Below are positions 46,967 through 59,795 of a stretch of DNA of 64,000 bases, piece after piece. Location: positions 372,001-436,000 of the forward strand of contig QEYB01000715.1 in NCBI GenBank assembly GCA_017562135.1. Direction: 5' to 3'. Numbering within the stretch: position 1 is the first letter of the stretch; every line of letters starts with the position of its first letter. The position numbers and the translations under genes are program-made. This DNA comes from Dipylidium caninum. Lineage: Eukaryota; Platyhelminthes; Cestoda; Cyclophyllidea; Dipylidiidae. The notes under the pieces are model-generated. The model was not told the DNA's origin, searched no databases, and saw only the letters and a program-made list of their open reading frames with translations.

Positions 46967-49900
46967 ATGACCTCAAGTGAAACAAAAGATCCTTCGTCAG
47001 ATTTACCTGTTGACCAAATGCTGATCAGCACTGCACCACCTGGTTTTCACACCGATGTTAGTAACTTGATGCCAAATCGGGCACGGATTGAGACATCATT
47101 CTCTGCCCAATGGGCACCACCGATGGTAAATCGGTTTTATTATACAGAAATTATGTTTTTGATACGATTATAGGCTCCTTTTTTTAATCTAATTTTGCAG
47201 GATAATCAAGCCTGCGCGCAAAGTTCTGATCGCGGTACTCCCCATTTGCCGGATGGTTTCGACTTAACCGACGACGATGGCACCGATTTAACGGCCGGTG
47301 GTACAGTTCGCGGAATTCCTGATCATGAAGAGACTGAACCTGAAACGGCTGCTTCGTTGGCTAATCATTTTCAGGCCCTTTCCGTTTTTGAAACCTCTCG
47401 CGCAAATCACATATGGGCTATTGGTGCAGAACGGAGGAATCAAACGGCTGTAGATGACTTTAATACCAATGCTGGACACGTCACCAATGTCGGTATTAAC
47501 TCGATGAATTCGGCTACTCCCGTGCCGATTGGCGGTTTGACAACTTCAATGGGGGATGTTGATGCAATGGGAAAAAATAGAGCGGCTTCTGCTTCGGCAC
47601 CTGAATCTATGCCCGGTATCGACATCCAATCGATATGGGAATCAAAAGGCTATAATCGTCGTCTTTGGATAAATGATCGCCTATTTGATTCAGATGATCA
47701 AATGAAAAGAGATGGGAATGAGGACAACCAATCATTGGACGAGGTTGCGGTGGCCGCAGCTAAAATTGATAATAATGGAGTGCCTTGGGAATGGGAAGAT
47801 TCGCTGCTTTTTGTAGGCTTTCTTTTTTTTTTACTTATGGATTTTTAGACTCCGTCTTGGCGAGGACTTGATGCTAATAATACAACAGAGCCCAAGCCTT
47901 TTAATCAGATTGCTGCAGGGGCAGTTCAGCAGCCACCCTCCGCGGGCTTTCCTAATCTCTGGCAACCTAAACCTAACGCTGGCAATTTTTCACTGACTCC
48001 CCAATTGAACCTAAACGCCAGTTCACATGAAGGACTTAGTGATCTTTGTGGAGGCGAGAATAACTTTGCACCCGTTGGAAACCCTCCCCCGCCTAATGAA
48101 GTTGACGGGGTTGGCGTTGGGCTTTATGGGCATCTTGTGGGGAAGAAAGTTAGTGGTAATGGGAACGGCATATGTGGTCTGCCTTCTGGTCAGTCTTTCT
48201 ACCAATTCGATGGATGCAGCGGGAAAGTGAGTTGACTGTTGTGTATTACCACAGTTTATAAGAACGTTTTCCAAACTTCACATTTGTCTTCAGGCACCTT
48301 TCGGGTGTAACAGTGGAGTTCCTCCCCAATTGCCACTAGGACTGCTTCCGATTACCAATGTACCGGATCCTGCGGCCTCGAATATCCCTGTAGCTAGTTC
48401 TTGTAGCGCTGAAACATCGTCGGAAGCTGCTTCTGCGGTGCCGTTGGCGGCGCAGCGTTCTGGTCCAACAGCATCGATTCCTATGCCAATGCCTCCGCCA
48501 CAATTGGATCCTATGTCAATGGCCATGGCGATGTCGATGTTCATGCAGCCTCAAAATGCTGCTGCTGCTCCACCTCCACACTCGAACACAAGTATTCCGT
48601 CGCCTTCGAGTAAATCTTGTTTATACTCCAAAATGATAGTGCCAACCTCTAGTTTAATTTGTAAACACTACCAGATTCATTAACTTAATGAATAATTTCC
48701 ATGCTTGCACACCACTCCATTAATAGGTGATATTTATATCGCTGTTTCTGTTATTAGCTTCTGTAATTGCCTCTTGATAAATATCTGTCATTCTGTCCTC
48801 CAAAACCGACTATTCTGATTCCTAACTATTGAGAACAGTTAGGATGTATTTCGATATATCTATTTACTCACCTCTGGTTACTTCTCAGGCTACACTATCG
48901 AATGGAAGTATTCAACTTCCTTTAATGTTAGGTGGTGACAACGAAGGCAGCACATATAAATCGGAAATGGAAGTTATCAGATTAATCGTATGAGAATTGG
49001 TAGGATTTTTACTTTATACCCGGTTTTAGGCGCCTGGAATCCTTTGGTCTTCAATATGTTCATGCAGCAACTTGCTCAGAATCCGGCAACAGCACCTTTG
49101 GCTGCCGCCATTACTCCGCCGTCCTTGCCCGCGCTTTCACTACCTCCACCTTCACAGGCTGTTCCGAATTCGGCATCTCAAGCTCAGGCACAGCCGCAAC
49201 CGGCACCCGACTTAGCATCTGATCCTGCTCGTTTGGCCGCTTGTTTGTTACTTCAAATGCACCACCAAATACTCTACAACCAACAACAGCAGCAGCAACC
49301 ACAACAACCTCCATCATCAGGCCAGCAGCATTTTGCTCTTCCAGCTTTTCAAGCAGCCACGGTCACTGGAATGAGAGGAGCGAGTGGCACTGGGCAAATG
49401 GGCGGAGCCTTGCCCTCACAACAGAGTACGATCACGTCTTATGGACTGCCGCAGGTATTTTTTTTTTTAGTAAATTTGAAATCTTAAAAGCTTTTGATGT
49501 TCATTTTTGTTTTCATAACTAGATGGGCATTTTGCCACCCACGGCATCTCCACATCCGGGAGGGTCGCCACTGTTTCCCCCAGGAGCGAACGTTTCACCG
49601 ACAACGGTTAATCAGACTGGTCCATCGGCACCACCACCGCCTCCTCCGCCGCCACCTGGCTTCAGTCGCGTTGTTAATCCCGCAAAAAATTTCAGTCCTA
49701 CTGCCCCCAATTATTCGGCTATTGAGAGTAAGGTCATTTTCTTAAGCATTTGGATTTGACGTGGTTTGTATCCTAATCACCTCGAGCGTATGTCGTGGTG
49801 ATACGATTTCAGTTCATCAGTGTCACCAAAATTGTATTTATGTTGAATGGCCATCTTTTTTTGCTTCTAATTTTGTGTTACGATGTACTTTGTACCAGTC

Positions 49901-51845
49901 AGCGCTTGGTATTTTCCTTTACCAATGCTTGTGAGAAACTTGGCCTGGTTACGAACTATTGATGTATCAATTGCGTTGTGTAATTGTTCTTTGTAGCGGT
50001 AACCAATCTATCTTGTTTCAGGTGGTCCTTCGTCCGTTGCTAATAGTGCTGGCGTTCCTGTTAGCAGAAGTCAGTTGCTGGAAGAATTCCGGAATTCTAC
50101 GGCTCGTTTTCAACATGTTCAACTCTCTGAGCTTCGTGATCATATTGTGGAGTTTGCTCGTGATCAGCATGGGTCGCGACTCATTCAACAGAAACTGGAA
50201 ACCGCCACCATTGAGGAGAAAAACATAGTATTTTCTGAAATTCTGCCCCAGGCAGGCAAACTCATGGTCGACGTTTTTGGAAACTATGTCATACAGAAAT
50301 TTTTCGAATTTGGAACAGATAATCAAAAGGAGGTACAAATTTACAGTATTTTGGCTGATTTCTTTGTTTAGCTTCTTTCTCAGTGTTTGCATGGCCATGT
50401 TGTGGAATTTGCTGTGCAAATGTATGGCTGTCGCGTCATTCAAAAGGCTCTCGAGTCCGTTCCGCTGGAGTCTAAAATTCGTATTATTAGCGAACTCCGT
50501 CCTCATGTGATGCGGTGCGTAAAGGATCAGAATGGAAACCATGTGATACAGAAGTGCATTGAGTGTGTACCCTCTGCTGAGCTGGATTTTATTATTACAA
50601 CGTTTCGTAATCAGGTAAGAGCTCGTATTTGTCTTCACTGTTATAATCCGTATATGCTTGTTATCATATTCTTTTCATGTAGAACTTTTCGCGCATTTAT
50701 CTACAGCCATTTTGTTGACTAGCGACTAATTTTTTAGTTACGGTATCTAGCTTTTAGCTACTTCCAAGTAATAGTAATCTCTGGGACGTCAGTTACTGTT
50801 TGTGTTAATTTTTCCTTCTAATTTGATTAGCCAATTTTAATAGCACAGGTTTTTGCCAATACACCCCCTTTGCCGAGTTTCATCGGGGTGCACGTTATTT
50901 TTTGAAAGGTTTGGCGAGCACTGCTTTTATGTCACCCAAACAGGTGTCTTGCGATGATTCCATTTTCAAATAATATCCCATAAGCACACGTTATCTTGTA
51001 CCCATCCTACTGCTGTTTTTTCGATGCTCTTAGGCATTTTTTGTGCGTTTTGCCAAAGACTTAATATTTTCGGTATTTTACATTAACCGAAAACAGTTTA
51101 TTTTTTCCTAATCGGGTCATAATTTTTTGCAGGTCTTTGCCCTTTCCTCGCATCCTTATGGTTGTCGGGTAATTCAACGCATCTTGGAACACTGCTCTTC
51201 CGAACAAACTCGGGTAATTCTTGACGAGCTTCACCAAAGCGTTGATAACTTGGTTAACGATCAGTATGGAAATTACGTCGTACAGGTGAGATTAATCTTA
51301 AATAGAAACTTGATTTTTACCTTAGGTAGTTCGGCGCAGTTTGTGTGGTATTTTACCTAAATTTTGTCTTTCATCAGCACGTTCTGGAACACGGTTCGCA
51401 GGATGATAAGTCTCGCATAATCAACAGTCTCCGTGGACGTGTCGCCACTCTGTCGGGGCACAAATTTGCATCAAATGTTATGGAAAAGGCAATTGCTAAC
51501 GCTACACCGGCTGAACGTTCGGCTCTCATAAACGAGGTGCTTGTGTCTGTCGATGGCACCGATAATGGAGCTGGAGGAGTTTTGGTCGACATGATGAAAG
51601 ATCAATTCGCTAACTACGTAGTTCAACGCATGCTTGAACTAGCTGATAAGCAGCAACGCAACAGTCTCATCACCCGTATTCGCCCGCTGGTCGGTACGCT
51701 GCGCAAATATAATTATGGGAAGCACATCATCACAAAATTAGAAAAGTATGGAGCAGGTGGTAGTAGTTGTAGCTCAAGTGGGAGTGGCAAAGTCGGCTTG
51801 ATCTCTCCCACTGGTACCTCAAGTGATCACCTGAGATCCGTATAG
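46967..51845 (+). CDS. PUM: Pumilio-family RNA-binding protein, ten exons, eight PUF repeats
   Basis: Pumilio binds UGUANAUA sites in 3' UTRs and recruits deadenylase and translational repressors; flatworm homologues act in stem cells and germ line. Exons: 46967-47125, 47201-47812, 47849-48226, 48294-48609, 49030-49454, 49523-49727, 50022-50332, 50372-50614, 51133-51285, 51378-51845. All phases agree; the product is 1089 aa (human PUM1 about 1186). The first ~690 residues are low-complexity, with a poly-Gln run (exon 5) and a nine-Pro run (exon 6). The PUF domain occupies roughly residues 710-1050. Base-reading five-residue motifs in repeats 1-8 are SRLIQ, NYVIQ, CRVIQ, NHVIQ, CRVIQ, NYVVQ, SNVME and NYVVQ. 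These are the metazoan Pumilio code, so UGUANAUA specificity should be unchanged. A Ser/Gly-rich tail ends the protein. Introns of 36 and 39 bp occur. A further 5' exon cannot be excluded. Confidence 0.95.
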
Positions 51846-54800
51846 TGTTCTCGTCAATTCTCTGTTAAAATACCTAAATTGAATTTGTTCATACTGTTTC
51901 TTGCATCTGGTGTGTAGGTGCGCATTTGTATATTTGGGTCGGCGTTGCCTCTCCTTCGCCATCGTCACACTTAATAATTTATACATATTGTAAAGTTCAT
52001 TACGAGCATGCTACATAGTCCCCGCTACTCACCTCTGTATAGCCTGTGCGTGTCTTCGATATTGACGCTATGTGAACCCCCTCTAAACGCCCAACCTGAC
52101 CTTGAACATCATTCTTTCGTTGTCCCAAGTTCTGTCGATTTTCCCCTTTTCTCGCATGCACATAAGTTTCGTTGCCTATCGTTTATCCTTCGACCGGTTG
52201 CCGACCCCCGAACGCTTGTAAAGTAATGTCTACTGCTTGGGAAGGGGAGGCACACTAACCTCTACAACTTCGGTAGAACAAGGCGGATTAGGTCGGCCTC
52301 CTGGTCTACGCGATCCTTACATTGCGCTTCACCCTCCTTCTCCTTCACCGGACGTGAGTCGAAAACAGGTCTGGGTGTAGTGTACATTTTCATTTGAATG
52401 TAGATATGAGGCGAAGTTTATCTTTGCTTCTCTAACCCTCCCTCCCATTGTTTCAATATACCAATGGTCTCTTGGGTGATTCGGGTATCCTCTCTGTGAC
52501 CTCAAGTGGAACTTGGCTGAAGTTTGTGATCCTAGACGTAATATGTCACAAGTAAATTTTGGGTCCCATTGAGAACAATTTGCGGGGAAGGCGGTGTGAC
52601 CCCCCATTTTGGGGTGCGGTTCGTCCTCTTTTTTTAATTAGCAATGGTCTCCTGTCTTGTTTTTTGGCATTTACAACGACTTACAATTAAGGCTGGTGGT
52701 ACATCTTGTTCACTTGATCCAGGTAATGCATACTTCGGCTGGGCTGTCGGTTTGTGGGAAAGTGGTGGTCCCGGTGTGGGTTTCTTAACGTAGTGGGGCC
52801 AAGTACGATCTTGGGTGCTGCCCGCAGGTTGGCGTCGTCGCGTGCCGGCTCCGGGGCCATGACGGTGGTGCTCAGACTGTGCTGTAGGTGCGGTTGCTAT
52901 CCGATCGGTTCACCTGTTGACGGGCGGCAGATTTTGTTGATTCTGGCCGGCGTGGCGCGGTATTTACGGTGCCTCTTGCACTGTCTTTAGGTATCGCGTC
53001 TTGGAGTGGGTGCAGGATTATGCCGTTCTTCCGTCAGCGGTGCCCCTTTTTGCCAGTTGTTAAAGTCGTACGGGTTTTCCTTTTACTTCTTGGTCACTCG
53101 ACCCGGGACATATTTTTCTGCGATGGCCTAGGCGAGAATTTAGCCGCGACAGATGTGACACAATGGGGTACACGCGTTCATGGAACAATAATACAGGAAA
53201 ATCGGTCTTGGGACGGGCAGCCGAACTGCATCACTGTCAGGCGGCCTCGGAGGTCCTTTCCTCAGCATTTCGCAGTTGCAAGCTTGCCTTGGGACGAGAC
53301 GGCGAATCGCCCGGTTCTGCCGCTTTTGGCGGAGTGAGTGTGCGAGTTCATCGCTCGCCGGCCTCATTCGCCGTGAGCCAAGCTCGGGTGTAGCACGCTT
53401 CTGCGTTGATGCCGAGTAAACCGTTGACGGCCGGGGCCTGTGTCGGCCGTGGCCTCCGCTGAGTGCGGTTACGCGTGTCTACGCGCTGTGGGCATGTGTG
53501 GGCGAAGGCGTGACGGCTGATTTATGGCCTCGTTTCACTCCTTCCCGAAGCAGTCGTCAGATGGCGTTGTGGCTCGGTCGCGTCCGTGCACTTGCTGGTT
53601 TCGGTTTCTCCCAACGCCCGCTCTCAGGCCTGATTCTACGATGCGGGTCAATGAAGGTTGGGGGACTGAGAGTCGAATTCCTCTTGAGGCTTCTTTATTA
53701 TCGAGTCGCGTGACTTTGATGTGCTCATGGGAAGAAACTCGGGAAAAACCGGAAACTATTGTGAGAAGTGCGATTTTGGGGATTTTTCTGCACCCGGAGT
53801 TTGGCTAGCGTGGCACCGCCCAGCGTCCGATACCGAAAAATCAACCTCAAATAGTGACCTACGTGCGGTGAAGGCTCAGAGCCGAGCCTCAGTTTGGGCT
53901 GGGGCTGTGCTGAGAAGGAAGTGCTCTGATGGGAAGAATTCTTCGTTAATGGCTTCTCCCCAACTGAGCACTGAATGGCGGGGTGTTGGCGGCTGCTAAT
54001 GGGGGTTTTTGCCTTTGAGACTGTCAGGTCCTGGAGTCCGTGGTGCCGTTTTCCGTCATGTAGGTTCGAGTGTACCGCTTCGGGTTTGCAGGACGCCCGC
54101 TCTTCCTCATACACTGCAACCGTGGACGGAGAGTGGAGGCCCGAAGGAGCGGCCTTCCGGTCTGACCACTGGCCGTGGGGGGGGGGAGGGGGGAGGGTGT
54201 CCTGGGCAGTTTGGCGTGCGTGTTGTGCGCAGGGTAGCTCGCTTCGGCTCGTCGGACTGCCTTAAAGTCAGTGTCTCTCAGAGCGTTGCTTATCAGAATG
54301 GAATGGGGAAGGAGGTGGACCTTTTGAGGATTAAGTGTGATTGCGTGTTTGCCCCTCTGGACTTTACAGCAAGTCCTTCCACTAATCCCTCCATTTATCC
54401 GAAAGAGTTTTGTTCCTATTCAGCAGTGAACAAAGCATTATTAAACGACTGTTCACAGAAAGGAGTTGGGCGAAATACCGCAGTGAATGGCATTCGAGAC
54501 GAAAGAAGCATCGTCTAAAACCACACGGTCTTGGAGTAAAGTTGAACTCTCTCTTGTCTTGCGCTATTCAAGTGCAAATCAACTGTACCGCCTGTCTACA
54601 TCTCACCCGAGTTGACACCGCGCGTCAGTCGGGCAGCATCTCATGCATTCTGCACGCGAACACAGAGCTGCTGTCTTTCCCTCTCACCGAAGACTCCCTC
54701 ACCACTGCCTCCGTACTCGTGGGGCATAGCTCAGCAGAATGGGGCAAAGTCGGGATTGCGATTGTAAGTGGGAGGTGTCTCAGGCGCCGGGCATCGCTAC

Positions 54801-55356
54801 ATCGGTGCAAATCGGTCGAATTGAGTAGGTGTAAAAGGAAACAAGGTGAACTGACGCGGTGTTTCACTCTGTAATGGCGCCTAACTGGCGCGATGTTCTC
54901 GAGTGCCTCTGGTTCCGGTAGTTTTGCTGTGTGCTCCTCTCCCGCAGCAGCCTCCGCGCACGCCTTGAGCAGGTCGCAGTGCTGCGCGCGTGCGCAGCGC
55001 TTGGTGCTCCGACAACTACGGAGCCGCCGGGACTCGCTCCGAGAGCCGCCCCCGCGGGGCGCCGTGATTCGTCCCCAGGCGGTGCGGTTCAGGCGCCTCG
55101 TCTTCCTGCGCCGGTTATTTGTACGGGCCCGCTGAATCGTGCCGCTGTCAATCCAAGCAGCGAGAAAAGGCCGCAGCCTACGGCCCAGCCTTCCCGCCTG
55201 TCTGTCAACTCCCCTCAAGTGCCACTATTTTGCAAATAAATTCCTCTCTCCTTACGCAATGTTTTCGCCGGGAAAGCGTTAAGCGAACAATTCGTAGCAC
55301 CGGCGGTGCGCTGACGGAAGACCGCCTCATTTGTCCTTCTCCGCGAAATCCGGGGG
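51846..55356. other. Pumilio 3' region and GC-rich intergenic DNA
   Basis: The first few hundred bases are presumably the Pumilio 3' UTR; TGTATATT at 51927-51934 is a near-match to a Pumilio site. From about 52.8 kb the sequence is GC-rich with overlapping chance frames on both strands. No domain or convincing exon was found. Confidence 0.5.
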
Positions 55357-55539
55357 GGGGGGGCGGCGAGGCGCGCCCCCACCCGGCCCGGCGCTGAGGC
55401 AGCGCGTCGGTTGACGGGCCCTCCGAGACCAGGGATCCTCCCATCAGTTGGAGTAAACAAACTTCGTGTGGTACGCGGTCGCAGGGGTCACCATCCGCTC
55501 GTGAAGTCTACAAAATGCGTAGATTTCAGTTTTTTTGTA
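55357..55539. repeat. Direct repeat, left copy (flanks the duplicated DEPDC1 segment)
   Basis: This sequence recurs at 56344-56496 with only a few mismatches. The left copy has about 29 extra bases near its start, bounded by a short repeated GCG. Both copies begin in a G run followed by GCGGCGAGGCGCG and end in a T run followed by GTA. Confidence 0.9.
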
Positions 55540-56347
55540 GAACTCAGTATGATACACAAAATAAATTGTTCAATAAGGAGGTCATGCCATTAGATTTGTT
55601 GCCTTCCAAAAAAATATACCTCCCAAAAGGCGATAATAATAATGACAATAATAATAAAATAACAAAGACTATCACAGCGTCAAGAGTAATTAAAATTACC
55701 TTTTTTAAGGCCTATAAGTGAGGCGTCGACATTAGTCAAGCAAAAGCTTGCAAAGAATTCACTGCGCTAAACTTAAGGAGAGACATCGAGTGTCAGTGAG
55801 GCTGTGACGTGACCAGCTTGGTTTTCCGCATAATTTTCAAATCAAACAATTCACTGCTAATCATTTCTGAGCCGTGCGCAATGCACAAGCCTAGAATCGG
55901 ATCGTTAAATGGGATATTCACTCAAGAGGATATGCCAAGTGTGTTCAGGAGGCGCTTTTACAAAGTCTATTAAAGCGGAGTCCTACCACTGAGAAAACGA
56001 TCAAAACTTGGGGATCGGAAAGTCGAGGAAAACCGCAAATTCCTCTTTCGCATTCAAAAGCCCCGATCATGGAATCGATGAAGGGTGGTTTTGTAAAAAA
56101 GCATGGACATGGCAATGTCAAATGATATGAAAGCAAAATTTAACTCACACTGAGTTGATTCGGCAAAAACTCCATACCAGCAGCCGACGAGGCGGTAGGC
56201 ACATCATCAGCGTGACCATCCTCGCCACAATCAACGCCAATGCTAGCGCCGTTGTCTCCGTCTTCCTCCTCCTCTCCCTCTCCAGAACTGCCATCTACGG
56301 TGGGTGGAGAGGTTGCGAGGAGCGAAGGAACGCTGTCGAAACTGGGG
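55535..56347 (-). pseudogene. Duplicated partial copy of DEPDC1-like exon 7 and its downstream intron
   Basis: This 813-bp segment is a close copy of 60894-61720 in the same orientation. On the minus strand it contains about 70 of the 80 codons of exon 7 of the DEPDC1-like gene, the same GTGAGT donor, and about 600 bp of the following intron. The exon part is still open and lacks one in-frame 9-base piece present in the source. The rest of the gene is missing and no acceptor is carried over, so it is unlikely to give a DEPDC1 product. The copy sits between two long direct repeats, and short identities (TTGTA on the left, a G run on the right) mark both joints. Confidence 0.85.
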
Positions 56348-56496
56348 GGCGGCGAGGCGCGCGTCGGTTGACGGGCCCTCCGAGACCAGGGATCCTCCCA
56401 TCAGTTGGAGTAAACAAACTTCGTGTGGTACGCGATCGCAGGGGTCACCATCCGCTCGTGAAGCCTACAAAGTGCGTAGATTTCAGTTTTTTTGTA
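56344..56496. repeat. Direct repeat, right copy
   Basis: This is the second copy of 55357-55539. After its end the sequence continues into a unique ATTATTTTG stretch, whereas after the left copy the duplicated DEPDC1 segment begins. Confidence 0.9.
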
Positions 56497-59400
56497 ATTA
56501 TTTTGACCATCTCATTTCGGTGCGTATTTTCACTGCCATGCAATCACGTCTCGCAACGCGTTCCTGTCGTTCGACACGCTTTCCCAAATTTTGCTGCGTT
56601 CGCCGACGCGGCATTAATTGCGACCAAAAACCTCGATGAATTTAAGTTCAGGGAAGTGCAGATTTTACAGCGTGCGTGTTCATAGGGCGGACTGTTTCAC
56701 ACGCCCACGTTGATAACCAAATTGGGGAGCGACGATCGGCAGCCAGCGCTGAGGGCTCGGAGATTTACCGAGGCGGTGCAGGCGACACCTCGGCCCCGTA
56801 AGGCAGCCCATCAGCAAGTGGGCGATTGCAGTCTGCCAGAGAAAACAACGTCACTACAAAGTCACAATCGAGCCCACTTCTTAAATAACTTGGCTGTTAG
56901 GCTTACGTCCTCCTGTTATGAGGCCTGCCAGACCTGCTACGCGGTGGTGAAATGCGATCAAGTGACAGGATGGGGGAAGTCGATGGGACCGGTTATTACG
57001 CGTCGACGTCACGTATGTGTGACGCCAGATTCATGACAGGAAAGCGAACTACCGGCTTTGCACTACGTCGAGGCGGAGGATGCTCTGTTTAGGGGCGCCA
57101 TTACTCCTTACCGCAGTCTGAAATAATGTCGCTTCTCTCCTGTAAATGTGCACTGCAGGTAAGTCGAAAAACGAGCAGGATGGTGGAATGACATGGTGTT
57201 TGACAAAGAGTTGCAAGCCAGGAGCGCAACCAGACGACGTGATGGACGCACTCACGGAGAGAACAACGCACAGGCAATGAACTGCGAAACTTTCTGGTCG
57301 CAACGTGCGACAGAACGAGGCGAAGGGAGCGAGCGCAGATCGTAATTGACTCGAAAATGAGGTCTACAATCAAATAAATAAACAGATGCGCCCACAAACA
57401 CTCACTCAGCCCGAGTGAGCACAGGCGAGGCGCAGAAGGATGGTTCTGTTCAGGGTTTGATGAGCCCGGATGTAGACAGTTTCGATGGAAAAACGAGCCC
57501 CCACGAGCTTGAACAAGCGCCACCTCCGAACCTTAAATAAGTTCAAACGTGCACAGGCAGGCGCGCTTCGTTTCACCTTTCCGTAAACAAGCAGATGTTT
57601 ATTTTGACCTGAACGGCTCACAAGTCGCACCCACACACACACGCACACATCACTTCGATTCCACTCGCACACATGGGCGTGGCCCGACGGCGGAGAAATG
57701 GCAGTGGGGCTGTGGCAAAACGCCGCTCCGAGTCGGTACGTTCCGAACCGCCAGCCCCAATTCCAAGAGAACCAGTAGTGGAAGGGTCTCGTGGCTGCTC
57801 CTATCTTCACATTCATTTTGTTCTTTTCCCATTTAATCTGCATCAGATAATGTGTTACAAATCCCTGAGCTGTATCGTCTTTCCTACTTGCCCCGGGGCT
57901 GGGAAAGAGGTGCTCCGAGAAATGCGGTCCGAGGCGGTAACGCCGCGAGGACCGGTTCTAGGAATCGAGTGGTGACCCCGAACAAGGCAATCCATCCGTT
58001 AAAGCTTATCTAATTACTCACAGTCCTTCAAATGTGTCTCACCAAGTCGGGCGCCGGGGCGCAAACTCCTGACCTTTGCGAGACAACACCACAAGAGCCT
58101 CTGACTCATCGCCGGACACGAATTGAAGTAATCAACAGCCGCGTCGACATGAGCCGGGACACGCGGAGTGTCACCCCAACCCACGTGCGGAAGGGGAAAG
58201 GGCGGGATGCCGCAGGCGAGTTGTCACCTTAGTGTCGCGATCAGCCACTCCAACCACCCAAGGCAGACGACCTCAATACCACTGCCTCCCTCGAAAAACG
58301 CGTCTACCACCCCCCCCTGTGGTGGAGGCAAGTGATATCGGCACCCCGGGCTGAATTTCATCTTTTTTTTCTAAGAAAAAAGACCAATCGTCAAATCATT
58401 GACAAATGCTTTTCAGCGACCAGACACATGCGATTGTTTCTCCGCCAAGACGCACTGGCCTTGTTTTCCTTCCAGTTAAGGAACAACCTGCTGATGGAGC
58501 ACCTCAAATGCCAAACTGCGGACAGACATCAGCTTGGCAGACGTTCTGCGTACTTCTGTGGCAGGATTTTGTCCATCCCCACCAGGGTGACCCACCCGGT
58601 CAGGACAAACTCGGTTGTGTAATCTGTTAAATACAATCGAAAGTGGTCAAACAGAGGGCGGTGGTGAAGTAAGGTGTCTGCATGGTAACGTCAACAATGC
58701 GGTTTCGCCGTTATTTTCCAGTTGCGCTAACGGCGGCGACGCCTGAATATTCCAGTCAGCCGGTCAACCAGCCGGGCGGGAGAGCGACCGAGCGAGGAAC
58801 CGCCCCGAGGCTGATCAATGCGGCGTTGGAGTCTGGCGTAGTAGTTCTTCGCGGTCTGCGAATCACCAAAACGCAACCAAAACACGTCGGGGTGCGTTTG
58901 TTCAAACTAAACGTGCGGGAACCAAATCGTCAACACCGCATAATTTTTAATCAACAAAAACATTTGAGACGTAGGCTCGGGAGGGCAAGAAACAGTAAAA
59001 GAGCAAATAAGTCGTGCCTTAACATGTTACAAAATCTATCTATCGCATGTCCTCACACATCCAAGGGACTGGCCATCAAAACGCGTCATCTGATGGTTGG
59101 CAAAACAGTCGCCACTGGCCAGAGTGCATTGACAACTCGGATGCCATTAGTGCCAATCGACTGGTCAAGTCGCCGCGATTAAGCAAGTCTCTAACCTACT
59201 TCCAGAAAATGCCAAGTTTGTCACCAGACCGAGAAACATGTGATGGTCCGATTTCCGCATCCGATTTCCGCATCCAGGCATGACACGACACTTGTCATCT
59301 GCTCGCCTCGCCGTGTTATGATAATTAGTTACACCAGAGAGCGTCGCGAACCGATTGACCCACCAGTTCAGCGCAATGAACTAAGAGCGAAAGTCGGTCC

Positions 59401-59795
59401 TGAATATGGCTGCATTTTCAATTTGTAGACGACGATATCAGGCAACCATGGCCCGTGGTGACTACTCACCCCGCCGGTGATACACGCGCATGCCATCGTC
59501 GGTGACGAGCAAAGTTCTCTTACATAAACTCCCAAATGTGCCTATATCCAGCTTTGGCCACGCGAACATCGTGCGGTTCGGCTCGTGTTTGCCAACGTGC
59601 ACGCCCCGGCCCATGGGTTAGCAGGGAGGGCATGGGGGGCATGGGGGGCACGGCAAACATCGGACGTGTTTGGGTGAACAGTAGCCTGGCTACGTAGAAC
59701 AAGAACAAAAGGACTTTGCGGCGATGCACCGATGCACACACGATGTCACACAAGTTTAATCCGTTGGTGACAGGCGCCTAGCTTGATTTAAGGCA
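56497..59795. other. Noncoding interval downstream of the DEPDC1-like gene
   Basis: No supported gene. Mixed GC content, a short CA-rich run near 57.63 kb and two GGGGGGCAT units near 59.64 kb. The right end should hold the DEPDC1-like 3' UTR. Confidence 0.5.

Noticed and set aside
48893..48991. Possible extra Pumilio exon between exons 4 and 5
   Set aside because: A CTCAG acceptor is present, but joining it to exon 4 in the required phase meets a stop within about 15 codons, while exon 4 joins exon 5 at 49030 in perfect phase.
55357..56496. Interpretation of the flanking direct repeats as LTRs of a retrotransposon
   Set aside because: No TG...CA ends, primer-binding site, polypurine tract or gag/pol coding lies between them; the inside is a copy of a DEPDC1-like exon and intron.
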